NCBI GenBank assembly: GCA_004369085.1
Contig: ML210328.1
Coordinates: 1-62,948 of the forward strand
Length of the DNA stretch: 62,948 nt
Source of the DNA: Coprinopsis marcescibilis
Taxonomy: Eukaryota; Basidiomycota; Agaricomycetes; Agaricales; Psathyrellaceae
Direction: 5' to 3'
Positions 24,460 through 35,080 of this stretch are shown here, piece by piece; the stretch's first letter is position 1, and each line of letters starts with the position of its first letter. Below the pieces are notes generated by a model. The model saw only the letters and a list, made by a program, of their open reading frames with translations. It was not told the DNA's origin and searched no databases. Made by a program: the position numbers and the translations under genes.

Positions 24460-25589
24460 CTACTCTGTGGGTGATTCGAGAATCTCCCAAGTGAACTGAA
24501 AGTCTTCGGGCGTAGTCCTCACCCCGGAAACGAGCGCAGCTCGTGCAATAATCGCTTTCAGTCGAAAGGAGTCATGTGCGGTCTGAGTTCTAAACCCAAG
24601 TCCCTCCGTGTGGGCCTCTCTCTCAACTTGGTCGCGGTTTCTGAAAGGGATGCTCCTCAGAAGTAGCATCACATGTGTCACCTCTCCGGGTGCGTTCCTC
24701 GGTCGACGAACGGCTAAAATTGGGTGTACCCAAGTAAGCATGAACGGTTAAAGGGAGTAGAGGGGTGTAGTGATTTGACCCACGGGAGATCATTAGCGAC
24801 TCATGCCTTCGTTTGGGGGATAAACTGCCCCTCCAAGCGAGATATGCCGCGGCACCTTCCTCGTGCCCGTACGTATCCATTAATTCCTTGGTTACCGGAT
24901 ATCTTCGGGTAAAAAGATTGAAGGTCTCTATATCAATGAGAAAGCCACTGTATATGGCGTGGCTGGTGGGACCGTGGCACTGTAGCAACCAGAATACGTC
25001 AATATGACTCTATGCACCAGGCCAGAAGTGCAACTGTAGCTCACGAGAGGGTGGTGTGGAGTCCACCGGAACTTGAGATTCTCAGGAAGTTTATAGCGTC
25101 GCTCAGACTGGGAGGAAAGTAGCGAGCGAAGCTTCTTCAAGCCATCGCAGTCCCCATCTGTGACACGGACAGATTTGGGACAACATGGAACAACATCGGT
25201 TCTACTGGATGCCGCAACTATGCGATAGGCAAACAGGATGTGCGTGGATTTGACAGGTTGCCCGTAGTAGAGATATGGGAGCCTGCGGCAAACGGCTACG
25301 GAGTGGAGGTTAGTGGGAAGAGTCCTTCTGAAGACGATCACGCTCATTGAGAGCTGATTTACTCTTACTCACCTGTAATTCTAGGCGCGACATGAGACTT
25401 GTCGTATACTGATAATGTCTTCCTCCACGCTCTATATGCCTCCATGCACTTCTCCAAGGTCGTCGGTGTGGCATTAGATTTCAAATGGGCTCGCATGGTA
25501 TACACCTCCTGAACCATCTTTATGAAGTCCTTCGCCTCAAGTTCGTAGCCGATGTCACAGTAATTTCGGGTGTACGTCTTGGAAACCAT
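24460..25589 (-). CDS. Two-module paralogous family member A (divergent, open frame)
   Basis: Minus-strand four-exon gene starting MVSKTYTRNYCDIGYELEA at 25589. Introns at 25296-25372, about 25000-25040 and about 24725-24790 keep the frame. Module 1 has a helical start ending AYRAWRKTLSVYDKSHV, then THILFAYRIVAASSRTDVV, KKLRSLLSSQSE and LPENLKFRWTPHHPL. Module 2 repeats the plan: AIYSGFLIDIETFNLF, AAAYLAWRGSLSPKRR, THVMLLLRSIPFRNRDQ and TPEDFQFTWEILE. This matches the consensus seen in the better conserved copies (61118-62380), with a much lower identity. No known domain recognised. No signal peptide or membrane helix is evident. Confidence 0.6.
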
Positions 25590-26758
25590 GATGCAGTACT
25601 GGGAGTGGTGAAGAAAAATTGTGTCAGGAAGAGAAAATATAGGGAAGAAGCTGGGCCACAGGTTCTGTTTACTCCCATCAGAGTTATGGCGCATACCGAC
25701 GCATTGTCCTCTCCTCAAATTAAAAGCCCCGAGTTAGCACAGGTATAGTAAGCACCGTCCGAGAGTTTGAAGCTCCCCAATTGGGCGCTTGGAATTTGTT
25801 GAGACGGCCTATGCCCATGGGCCACTGCGTAAGTAAATGCAACTGGGATATGGTCTGTGTATACACACTTTAAGCATATACAGGTGGAGGTAGCCTGCGG
25901 CCTGTAATTTCATTGACTGACTCTAGAAAATGCTTCTCGCCCAGTGGGTCCCTATTACTCTACAGGGCATCTCAGAGTACATTGAGCATATTATGGAGCA
26001 TATCAATGTCACTATCAGGATATGACGGTCTTTCTTGTAAATTTATACGACGCGCGTCTGTCGGGGCGCTTGAGGGCAGAGTAAGGTTCAATGATTTGGA
26101 TAACGATACAATCATCGGATATTTTCATATCGTCTTGCCCGGCTCAGGATTCAGTGCCATTTTGGGCCTACAGAGAACTCGATAGCGCGTTTTTCGCCTA
26201 TCAACGCGCGGCCCCATTGATTATTTCCACTCGGACAACTGTGCTTCGTTTGTGACAGACCCATATTAATACTCTCTAAACGAGCATGGACACCACAGTC
26301 ATAAAAGCGGTGGGGTCATGATAGGTTTCAAATGCATACGTCGATACACGATAAGGATAATATTACTAGTAGTAAATTGGTGGATAACACATATAAGACA
26401 CGCCACTGTACTAGGTGGCAATGGGAACGACTTCCCTTGTAAAGTCAAAAAGGTCATGGGCATGATCGAGCCCTGTAGGGCTCTTGACAAATGCTGAAGC
26501 TTGCGAGGTGCCTGTCGGACGTCTGATGGAGTAGCTAGATGAGCTTCAAAGAAATGTCTATAATTCTTTACGCAAGTACTGACCATTATGGTCGTGGTTT
26601 GGTGGTCCTCAGTTAGAATGTATAAAAATGTATAGCTACTGTAAGATCAAGCACAGACTGCTTCGCATTATAATTTGGTCGATACGACCATAAGGCGAGC
26701 TCAGGGAGCGCGTAGTTAGGTCGATTGTGAATTCGACTCTGCCCCTCCTTGTGTTGTT
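25590..26758. other. Intergenic, nothing recognised
   Basis: About 1.2 kb without a convincing gene. Short frames near 25913-26185 and 26299-26586 have no recognised similarity to the neighbouring families. Confidence 0.35.
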
Positions 26759-27277
26759 TTAGGCGGCTGGTCCATGCGCTCGCCGAATGGCATCTGAACA
26801 CCACGTAGTGGGCGCCGTGTCCATCTTGCAAATAAACCTGAACTGGTCCGTGCGTAGCTGAGGTCCACCCTGTGATTTGAGAAAATCAAGCATTTGGAGG
26901 AGTAAGTCTCGATCCTTTTGAGTCACTGTAGTTGCGGTGCGGACTTTTGGGTGATTGGCGTCAACCTTGGGACCATCTCGCTTATATGGAATTCCTTGAA
27001 GACCGAATAGAACATGAGTGGGTCCAGGTTGAATCTTCGTTTTTGTGCCTGTGACTTTGGGGTTTATGCACCGGATCGCTGGATACAGGTGTGTGAGTGG
27101 CATCTTTGGTTGAAAAAGCAACGTACGAGGTATTGCTGGCATAGACTGTTTCACTTTGCTGGGCCGACTATCTCTCCAAAGTCCGTATGCAGCGCAGGCG
27201 TGAATGATAGTTGTATCTTCCAGCTTGCGGATGTCAGCCAACATTGCCTGGATATTGTGCTCATGTCGGTGGGACAA
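26759..27277 (-). pseudogene. Two-module family, truncated single-module copy
   Basis: Minus-strand copy with the family start (DIRKLEDTTIIHACAAYGLWRD and KVKQSMPAIP), then a stretch that looks like an unspliced intron. After it come THVLFGLQGIPYKRDGPKV and TQKDRDLLLQMLDFLKSQGGPQL. It degenerates after FRFICKMD, where other copies read FKFTWKVQEFP, and module 2 is absent. It is most likely a truncated pseudogene, though a short expressed protein cannot be excluded. Confidence 0.6.
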
Positions 27278-28059
27278 TCAAGACGAGTACAGCTATTGTG
27301 GTTGAGAGGGAAGGAGTTCCAACGCGCTCTAAGATCGACGTTTTGAACAGCAGTCATGTGAGTGCTTGATGAGGAGATAACTCCCGAGCTTTCAGAGACC
27401 GATCTGACACGAATGACGACAAGGAGGTCAAGTACCACGGAGCCCTGCAAAGCACCGACCCACTCATGTGTCATCAACAAACAGAAGCCTTAAGATTGTA
27501 TTACATAACTCGGCTGTACTTACAGTACCATCACTGAAATGGCTGTTTAATTCTCGAGCTTTCCGAGCGTTAGCAACAAACGTGATATCTCTTAACATGC
27601 ACGTTTTATAATAAATAACTAGAATATATATACATGAATTTCGAAAGCAAGACATGTTTCCCAAACATTCACAACTTTATATGTACATTTCAATAGCTAT
27701 TTAAATGTATCAAAATGCACTATAAATTACAGGGATGTTTTAAAACATACCACAAGTTTTTGAAAGGGACATGGATAGTTTCAAGGCAAGATTTAATTCT
27801 TGAGACAAAAATATAAATGCTGTTTAAGAAATGAAAAAAAAGCTCAGAAATACAACCTCACTTTCAGTGATGACGTACTACATAATTTTCCAGAATTACT
27901 GGCACTTCCTGCATACACCCACTGGATATTTTAATAAATCAAAGTGGCAAGAAATCGTGGCATCGGAAGAGAATGCTGAATGCTGCAGCCTGAGGCTTGG
28001 CGGCAGATTAACAAGTCCAAAAAGAAAAAGCCCAATCTCGATTAATGCGCCAGGAAACC
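27278..28059. other. AT-rich intergenic stretch
   Basis: No gene recognised. 27560-27900 is clearly more AT-rich than the surroundings. Confidence 0.4.
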
Positions 28060-29053
28060 CTATAACACATCCACAGGTTCGTACGACTTCAGTTGATCCG
28101 CAAAAACCTGAGCGATGATAATATCTGACGCTGACTCGTCCCTTGGACCCATTATCCTATACCCGTTGGCAACTTTCAGTGCTGTCAATGGCCCATGTTG
28201 ACACCTCGTTGCCCAGACGCTCATCTGGCATGTCTTACTGGGACAGGTGACATAGCTGGCGAGGATGGTCTCGACGGGACCAGGATCGGAATGAAGCTTG
28301 GCATGAATCCACATGATGCGGGTGGCAGTCTCCCATCCGACCAAAGAGAGCTCCTCAAGCGGAGGAACCGAGTCACTCTCGACGATGCTCTTGACGCCTT
28401 CGGTTAACCATTCAGATACGCGGAACTTCTGCGCCCAAGTGATTTTCTCGTAGGGCGTCAAATCGAGCTTTGAAAGCTTCTTGATGGAGTATTTCCTAAC
28501 CTTGAACCCATGAAAGTCGATATATCAGCTAGAAAAGTCGATTTACGAACTTACTGTGTCCATCTTCCAGGCAGATGCCAACCGGAGGACGCCAACCCAC
28601 TGCTTCGCGGTCAAACCGACGCTTTTGTTGATGAGCGCCTCGACGCTATCCATCAGTACCTCTCAGCACAGACCAATGCATTCCAGCGTCGTTGATCCAA
28701 CGTACGATGGGTTGATAACTGCTAAAAGGGCCTCGAAGTCATCCTTCTTGTACCCTTGCAGGACGACAGGATGATCGTCCGAGCTCCCTTCTTCTCGGAG
28801 AATGGACATCGGATTCGCCCCTCTCGGCTGCAGAAAGATATCTGAAAACACCGGAGATAGTGTTTCGAACGGGGCTCGTGATACCCGGAACAGAGTGTTC
28901 TCAACCTGCAAAGAAGAGGTCTGTCGTCAGCAGAGGGTTACTGGTACGTGTGAACGCACGAACCCTGAGGGTGATGGATGGAGAATAGTAGACGGGGTGC
29001 CTCACGATGACCGTTACTTCATCGGCGTCAGTGTTATTTGACGCTATGGCCAT
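28060..29053 (-). CDS. BTB/POZ-domain protein
   Basis: Minus-strand gene with start MAIASNNTDADEVTVIV at 29053 and four exons (28964-29053, 28905 down to about 28703, about 28645-28556, and about 28503-28060). The BTB fold follows the usual fungal order: DEVTVIVRHPVYYSPSITLRVENTLFRVSRAPFE (split by intron 1), LSPVFSDIFLQP, a polar insert, HPVVLQGYKKDDFEALLAVINPS, then VEALINKSVGLTAKQWVGVLRLASAWKMDTVRKYSIKKL. The C-terminal part (TPYEKITWAQKFRVSEWL, TATRIMWIHAKLH) is the helical region common in the many Agaricomycete BTB proteins. A protein-interaction role, for example as a Cullin-3 adaptor, is possible but unproven. A decayed copy is at 62671. Confidence 0.8.
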
Positions 29054-29454
29054 GAAGGGAGCCCCCTGGGTGGCGTGTAGCAGGTAAAGGTGAGCGGTTG
29101 CGATGAAGACAATGAGGGAAAGAAAGCAAAGTTTCGTGTGGGAAGATCATCGACACTGATAAGCTAAGGAGAAATGCACATTGATCCTGTCCCGTCGGAG
29201 ATCAGTTCGGAAGGTTGCTCCAACTTGGAGAAAGGCAAAGGCAGGAGTAACTTGCACCGTTCCCAGTTAAAGCGTCAAAATCACAGTTTCGTAGAACAGA
29301 TGAATGTATTAGCGCGGAAAACCCATAGGAATGCATCAATAGTTTAACGAGCTCAATGGAATGTACGACAGCGTATACGAAGGGTTGCTAATGAATCGGG
29401 CTAACTCGATGGATTAATACTACGCCTCGCTTCGTGTCTCAACTTACACTCCGC
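29054..29454. other. Intergenic, nothing recognised
   Basis: Upstream of the BTB gene; presumably its promoter. No other feature was seen. Confidence 0.3.
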
Positions 29455-30600
29455 CTACAGCTTCTCTTGGCGGCCTCTTCCTAGGTATGGAGATGAAGGA
29501 CAGCTAAACCTACAAAGTGAAATGGGGAGCAATTGTGTACCCATGTTGCGCTCTAGCAATGGGCCACCTTCTGCCTTCATGAGACGCAGAAAACGTGCGA
29601 GCGTCTCCATATCCTCTGGAGTCTCCATATGAACAGAGCTATATTGCGGGCTACTGGGGTCAATTTGAGTCTTCGACTTGTACTGAACCCCTTTGACCAG
29701 GAAACAGGTGTCGCGCGGCCCATTAGAGTCCATTACATGTCCTTGGTCCGGATTTTTCTGCAGACGCACTGTTTAAAACGCGTACGTCAATTGTGGAATG
29801 ACAGTGGGAGATCAATGAAATCGCATACGCCATGGCCACGGTACGTCTTTTCGCTTGTGTGCTGGCTACACCATCCGTTTACGTCGAATCCCGATTTACA
29901 TGTCTGTTTCTAGTGTTCCTCGGCACTATGCAAGGAGAGATGCCACCCATTGCCTCTTCCACTCACATGTTATTTGCTCTGAGAGGGATTCCATACAAAA
30001 ACAGAGATGTCAAGCTAGACTCCATTCACCGCAACTATCCCAGTGTCACAAACAGACCCAAAACGATCGTGACAGACTACTTCAAATGCTCGATTTCATC
30101 AAATCTCAACAAGGCCCTACACTGCAACCAGAGACGTTCAAATTTTCATGGAAGGTCCAGGAGTTTCCTGTCGGAACGTTCCCAGGGAAATTGGTATGTC
30201 AGCCACTTCCCGCAACCAGCATGATTGTGGATGAATCTGGTTGCTTCAACTCTAGCGGCACGAACGCCAGCCCGACATGTTGTGCAGTGTATACAAGATT
30301 TCAAGCGAGACCATGAAAGAGATCATGAATGCAACACCTGGTTTCCAGTCAATACAAGGCATCCTTGAGCCGTTCTATGACTTAATGGTGTGGAAGGCGA
30401 GGCTCCCTATACTTGCGACATATACCGGGCATCGGTTTCCTAACTCTCGCGGTCTGTGTGTCCCTCCAAATTCTGTAGCTAGCGCCAGCGTTGTTTACAG
30501 TTGCATTGTCAGGTGGGCAGTACTTGGACATAATGGCTCGAACGTGTGGCAAGACCCTAGTATTTGGACGGCAAGTCATGTCAAAACACTCAGTAATCAT
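29455..30600. pseudogene. Rearranged mosaic of two-module family fragments
   Basis: Three fragments lie in mixed orientation. Minus strand 29455-29769 has module 2 (GPRDTCFLVKGVQYKSKTQID, MEDMETLARFLRLM-like). Plus strand about 29920-30200 has module 1 (THMLFALRGIPYKNRDVKL), then a single-base deletion that shifts the frame before QNDRDRLLQMLDFIKSQQGP, followed by a piece of module 2 (AVYKISSETMKEIM). Minus strand 30382-30600 has the family N-terminus (MSKYCPPDNATVNNAGASY). It cannot encode one protein and is best explained by inversion of parts of nested or tandem copies. Confidence 0.75.
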
Positions 30601-30752
30601 CTGAGAACTTCAATAACAACGAGCTTCGTGATACCCTCCTTGGGAGCCAGGGACAGGGACGGTCTGCTAGCAACTATCGGGCCAACCCTTTGGATCGCAC
30701 ATCCGTGCATATTCGCTGCTCCGCCAGCACATCTTCTATACTAGATTTCAAC

Positions 30753-31199
30753 ATGCCCTCTGTCTCTCAAACTACTGCTGGATATCATCCAAACGACTCT
30801 CCTGTCGCATCTCCAGGGGTCCCCCAAACAAACAGCTCACCACTTCTATTTGGCATTGCCCCCTCTCGAACACCATCTCAGCCTCCTTCAAGCCGCCGCA
30901 AATCGTCTATGCTCTCTCCATTGATCCTACTTGATGTTGACATGTGGACTTCAGCCTGTATTCACGAATTCGAGATGTGTATTGCTCGCTTGACTGCAGC
31001 CACTGGGTTTCCGCTGTCATGGGTTGACAATCCAGAATGGATCACGTTCCTCAACAAGTTTCTTCCAGGCGCACCTATTGTGACTCGGAGAAGCCTTACC
31101 GCTCGGATTATCCCTGATCTTGTCAAGGACTTCCGCTCCCAGGCCAAGACCAAGGCCGAAGGTCACAACGGAATCTTTCAGGCAGACTGTTGGACGTGA
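30753..31199 (+). pseudogene. hAT-type transposase, N-terminal fragment
   Basis: Starts MPSVSQTTAGYHPND, Ser/Pro-rich, then the recognisable block FEMCIARLTAATGFPLSWVDNPEWITFLNKFLPGA and SLTARIIPDLVKDF, ending GIFQADCWT and a stop. In fungal hAT-like transposases the segment FSWVDNPEW...IP.....DGWT precedes the catalytic domain, which is missing here. It is a truncated relic beside the family mosaic. Confidence 0.65.
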
Positions 31200-31344
31200 A
31201 ATAATAACCATCACTTGGTCGCCTTCATGGTATGTGTAGGAGGCAAGGCCAATCCATGGCAGCTGCTAATCTCATTTCGAAAAGGCATCGAGTGAAGTAA
31301 AGTTCATTTACAACTAACCATACTCAAATATAAGCTGCTGCGCA

Positions 31345-31660
31345 CATAGCCTATACAGGCAAATGACGCCCGATGTATCAGACCAGCACGGAACATTCGT
31401 CGTCTGCACTAATTGATACTAACCCGCACCAGCATTACTAATGACTTAAAGGATTTATATCTTCAGTGCCACCCAGCGATGGAAGCGATCGAGGATGCCC
31501 TCTGCCTGTAATAGATCTTATCAACGTGCTGCGCGGTAGGCGGTATGGATCAAAAGTCCGCCGATGTCATGGTTCTCTTGGTTGGGCCCAGCTCAATGCC
31601 CAAGGGGCTGATGCTCTTCACTACAGCAGTGTTTATTTACCGCCCCGACTTTCGTAGATC
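31345..31660 (+). repeat. Dispersed repeat, copy 1
   Basis: About 300 bp similar to 39650-39985. Shared landmarks are GACGCCCGATGTATC, CAGCGATGGAAGCGAT, GCTGCGCGGTAGGCGG and CATGGTTCTCTTGGTT. It may be a diverged LTR or another transposon terminus. Its class is unknown and no coding potential is seen. Confidence 0.75.
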
Positions 31661-32050
31661 ATTCAGAATATAATTCCGCAGAGTGTATTATGCAAGCTTC
31701 ATACCACTTGTCTATGCTAATATTGCGCATTGTCAGAATTCTTGTAGGAATAGAACTAGTTATGCGCGTGCTCGCCAACGCAGCCCTGACAATGGGAACA
31801 CACAGTCGATGATTAAACCATGCGTAAAAAATATTTTCCTCATTGTACGTAGCTGAAGTCCCGGACCCCCAGTACTGCGCTGGTTCTACTATCCTTGATG
31901 AAGGCGAAACAGTACTATTATATATGCAATGTCATATGGGGTGGATACAATGGGTCGTAAGGGAATCAGAGTCGAGCAATCCAGTTATACTTCACGTCTT
32001 GCTTGAGATGTCAATTTGAGTCGCGCCTGTATCTTATCTTGCTCTTTGAA
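31661..32050. other. Intergenic, nothing recognised
   Basis: No gene or repeat recognised. Confidence 0.3.
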
Positions 32051-33157
32051 CTATGGCAAAAGCGCAGTTAGCCACAAGTATGATTTGAAGCAGACCCGAC
32101 TTACATAAGTGAAATGGGGAGCAATCACATGTCCGCATTTGAAGTCTTTGCACCCTAACGATGGGCTGCCTTCTGTTTTAATGAGGTGCAGGAAACGGGC
32201 GAGTAGATCCAGATCTTGTGGAGTTTTGGTATTAAGATAACTGTAATGCGGATGACTTGGGTCCTCTACTTGAGAGCTAGATTTGTGAGGCACTCCTTTA
32301 AGGAGGAAGCACACATTGCGAGGTCCGTTGAGGTTGACATCCTCTCCATTGACTGGTTGTTGCTGCAAACATGCTGTTCAGATGCACACGTCAGCACCAG
32401 AAGTCCAGAGGACTGCGAAAACATTACATACACCATGCTCGCGGCACATCATTTCGCTTGTCTGCTGGGAGAGATGCCCTCCACACCGAACAGTTATAGA
32501 ATGCCTCCTTGGTGAAATATATTGACTGAAGACCAGGTGTCGCTTTGGCAATTTGATGCATGGTCTCATTTGAGATCTTGTATGACCCATACAACATGTA
32601 TGGCAGGGACTCGGGCCTCTAGAGATGAAGCGATCAGTGATATAAGCATCAATATTTGGGGCGAAAGAAGACTGGCATACCACTGTCCCAGTAAAGGTTC
32701 CCTGTGGAAACTCTTGAACCTTCCATGAGAACTTGAACCGCTCTGGTAGTAGGACAGGGCCTTGTTGAGACTTGATAAAGTCGAGCATTTGAAGTACCTG
32801 TGTCGATCATTTTGGGTCGGTTTTGTGACAGTGGGATAGTGGCGATGATTTGAGTCGATCTTGACGTCTGTGTGTTTGAGTGGGATGCTCAGAGCAAATA
32901 CAACGTGGGTGGAGGTGTTTGGTGAGGCGTCTCCTGGCGTAGCACTCTGCAACACTGTGAATAGCAAAGTAAGCAAGGTTCATCGAAATCTGAATAGGCA
33001 GACACTTGCTACATATTTTGGGCATTGACCTATTGACCTTTGTGGGCTGAGAGTTTCTCCACATCCTGTAGCCAGTGGTGGCGTGGACTGCAGTGGCATT
33101 ATCAGGTTCACAAAACTTGCTCATATTCGCTTGAACAGTGGGAATCGTCGCCATCAT
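32051..33157 (-). pseudogene. Two-module family copy, frameshifted
   Basis: Minus-strand copy starting MMATIPTVQANMSKFCEPDN at 33157, with GYRMWRNSQPTKVNRSMPKIC before the first intron. Module 1 reads THVVFALSIPLKHTDVKID and TQNDRHR, where one missing base shifts the frame. The next frame continues LQMLDFIKSQQGPVLLPE and FKFSWKVQEFPQGTF. Module 2 remains readable (MLYGSYKISNETMHQIA, VCFLLKGVPHKSSSQ, YSYLNTKTPQDLDLLARFL). The single-base change makes this a probable pseudogene, or else a sequencing error. It is closest in sequence to the 61118 copy on the opposite strand. Confidence 0.75.
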
Positions 33158-33321
33158 GTTCAATGTGGTAGTTGTGTGGTGGTTGAGCAAAAGACTGAAT
33201 GAAGACTGTAGTGGTAAGTGAAGAGCATGATGTCGATGAGCATGTTTGGCTTTGATGCTATTACAAGGGTTTATGAAGTAAAGCAGCGTTTTTATTCCCA
33301 AGACTTCCCCACCATTTTCTT

Positions 33322-33431
33322 GCCAAGATTTTGAGCACTTGGCAGTCACATGCTATCTTTCCCAGGCTTTTTCCCCTAGCTTTCAAATGTCTGATCTCGC
33401 CAAGATTTTGAGCACTTGGCAGTCACATGCT
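33322..33431 (+). repeat. 33-bp direct repeat pair
   Basis: Two copies of a 33-base unit (33322-33354 and 33399-33431) begin GCCAAGATTTTGAGCACTTG and are separated by 44 bases. They may be a local duplication or flanks of a lost insertion. Confidence 0.85.
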
Positions 33432-33640
33432 CAGGCCTGGGTCTTGGCCTTTGGGCATTCTTAATTTCCAGTCATCTCCAGTGTTATCATGACCATGGGT
33501 TGGACCAGGTCTGACCAAAAAAGAAAAACAATAAACCCTCATAATACCATATATATACAATGGCCCACTTCACCTAGTTATTGTTGGAACATAGGTCATG
33601 TGATGCATTGATGGAGTGGTGATGGTGACAGCGTCTACTA

Positions 33641-33992
33641 AGGTAGATCAAATTCACAATCCACAAACGTCACATGAACACACTCTCCAACATAAAATGG
33701 CAATTGGAGTTCGCAATTATTGTTATATGGCTAGCTGAAGGGCACAGAAAGAAAGCAGTGACCATTTTCAAAAGATCACTGCAGCCATAATTTTGATAAT
33801 GTCCTGTGGTAACATGTTATGAAGGTCATTGTGGTCACGGCTGCATGACGTGCCATCACCCAAATGAGTGTTCAAAATTGCCCAATCCTTGCATTTATCC
33901 TGTTCCAAAGAGAAAATTACAACTTCCAATCACTATTTTGTGTTGGAAAGGGCTATCACGTGATGTTCGTGGATTGTGAATTTGATCTACCT
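33641..33992. mobile_element. MITE, 352 bp, with TA duplication
   Basis: Ends are inverted repeats of about 80 bases whose outer 24 bases are identical (starting AGGTAGATCAAATTCACAAT on each strand). The element is flanked on both sides by the dinucleotide TA (33639-33640 and 33993-33994). It has no coding capacity. TA duplication and long inverted ends suggest a non-autonomous Tc1/mariner-type element. No autonomous partner is in the window. Confidence 0.88.
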
Positions 33993-34298
33993 TATCGTTG
34001 CACATACCATATCGCTTAGATGCCTCAGTTGCTGTTTGCTTTCAACCAGTTACTGATGTATGTATCCCTATCTTTCTACTTACTATTCTCATACTTATGT
34101 ATATGCTTAGCCGCTATCTTGTTGCTAGACTAACATTTCCCTGCCCAAGAATTGAAATTGGCATCTTCCAAGAGTTTGCCAAGAATAGGCCTCTTGATTT
34201 AAACTATGACAAACTGTGACTGTACCTTGCAGCCTATGATGCGGTGCATAAGCACCTTGCTATGCTAAAAAGGATGTACCAGTAAGTCAAAACAATAT

Positions 34299-34836
34299 TG
34301 TTACACCATCTCCAATGGTGGAACATGAAGATGGATATGTGTTGACGATTGATGAATGTCTTGAGATACAGGCCGATTATTTCCGAAGATTGGGACTGTT
34401 TGATTATGAATTGGTTGATACTTCTTTTTGATCTTTCGGATCTTAAAAGAGTATTTTTAGGTAGATAAAGGACATGTGGACAGATAAGGATTATGACGTA
34501 TTATTTTCTTATTTATAGTAAAGATAATGGATGGAACTTATCGATAACATCGATAAGAGATAAGAATAGTGTATTTAAACTTACCATATTTGGTGGTTGT
34601 ACTTTAGTTTCGATCTCGTTTCTCTCTTGTATAATCGGTAGTTCTCGAATAAGACTTTCGTTAGTCTTCTCGTCGACTGATCGTCTCACTCGAACCTTTC
34701 GGAAACTCAATCGTCTTGACGTCAGCTCGTCTTGACTATCTCGACCCACTCGATTGTCTCGACGAACCCTCGTCTAGACTCAATCGCGAACTATCGTTTA
34801 ACGACTAAGGCGTATTATTCGCCTTGCGTCGTAACA
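34299..34836 (+). mobile_element. Solo LTR, copy 2 of 3, with AATAT duplication
   Basis: A 538-bp sequence has the same TGTTACACC start and GTCGTAACA end as the copy at 19119. It is flanked by direct AATAT repeats (34294-34298 and 34837-34841). It is the most diverged of the three copies. Confidence 0.93.
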
Positions 34837-35080
34837 AATATTAGATATGCCAGATGGTACGCACTGGCACAAGGGGCAACTTCTGAGAGAAAATCCGCCA
34901 AAATGGACTTAGTCCTGGTGTCGCCTGGGTTTTCTTCATCATACTGCCAAGACTTGTGGTAATCAACATGGTACAGAATACCACATGTTACACACTTTGA
35001 TGTACTTTTGTTGAAGATGTTCAGATAATATAAATTGTTCACAAGAACATGATTGCTTTACAACTTTGCTTCCATCTGCA

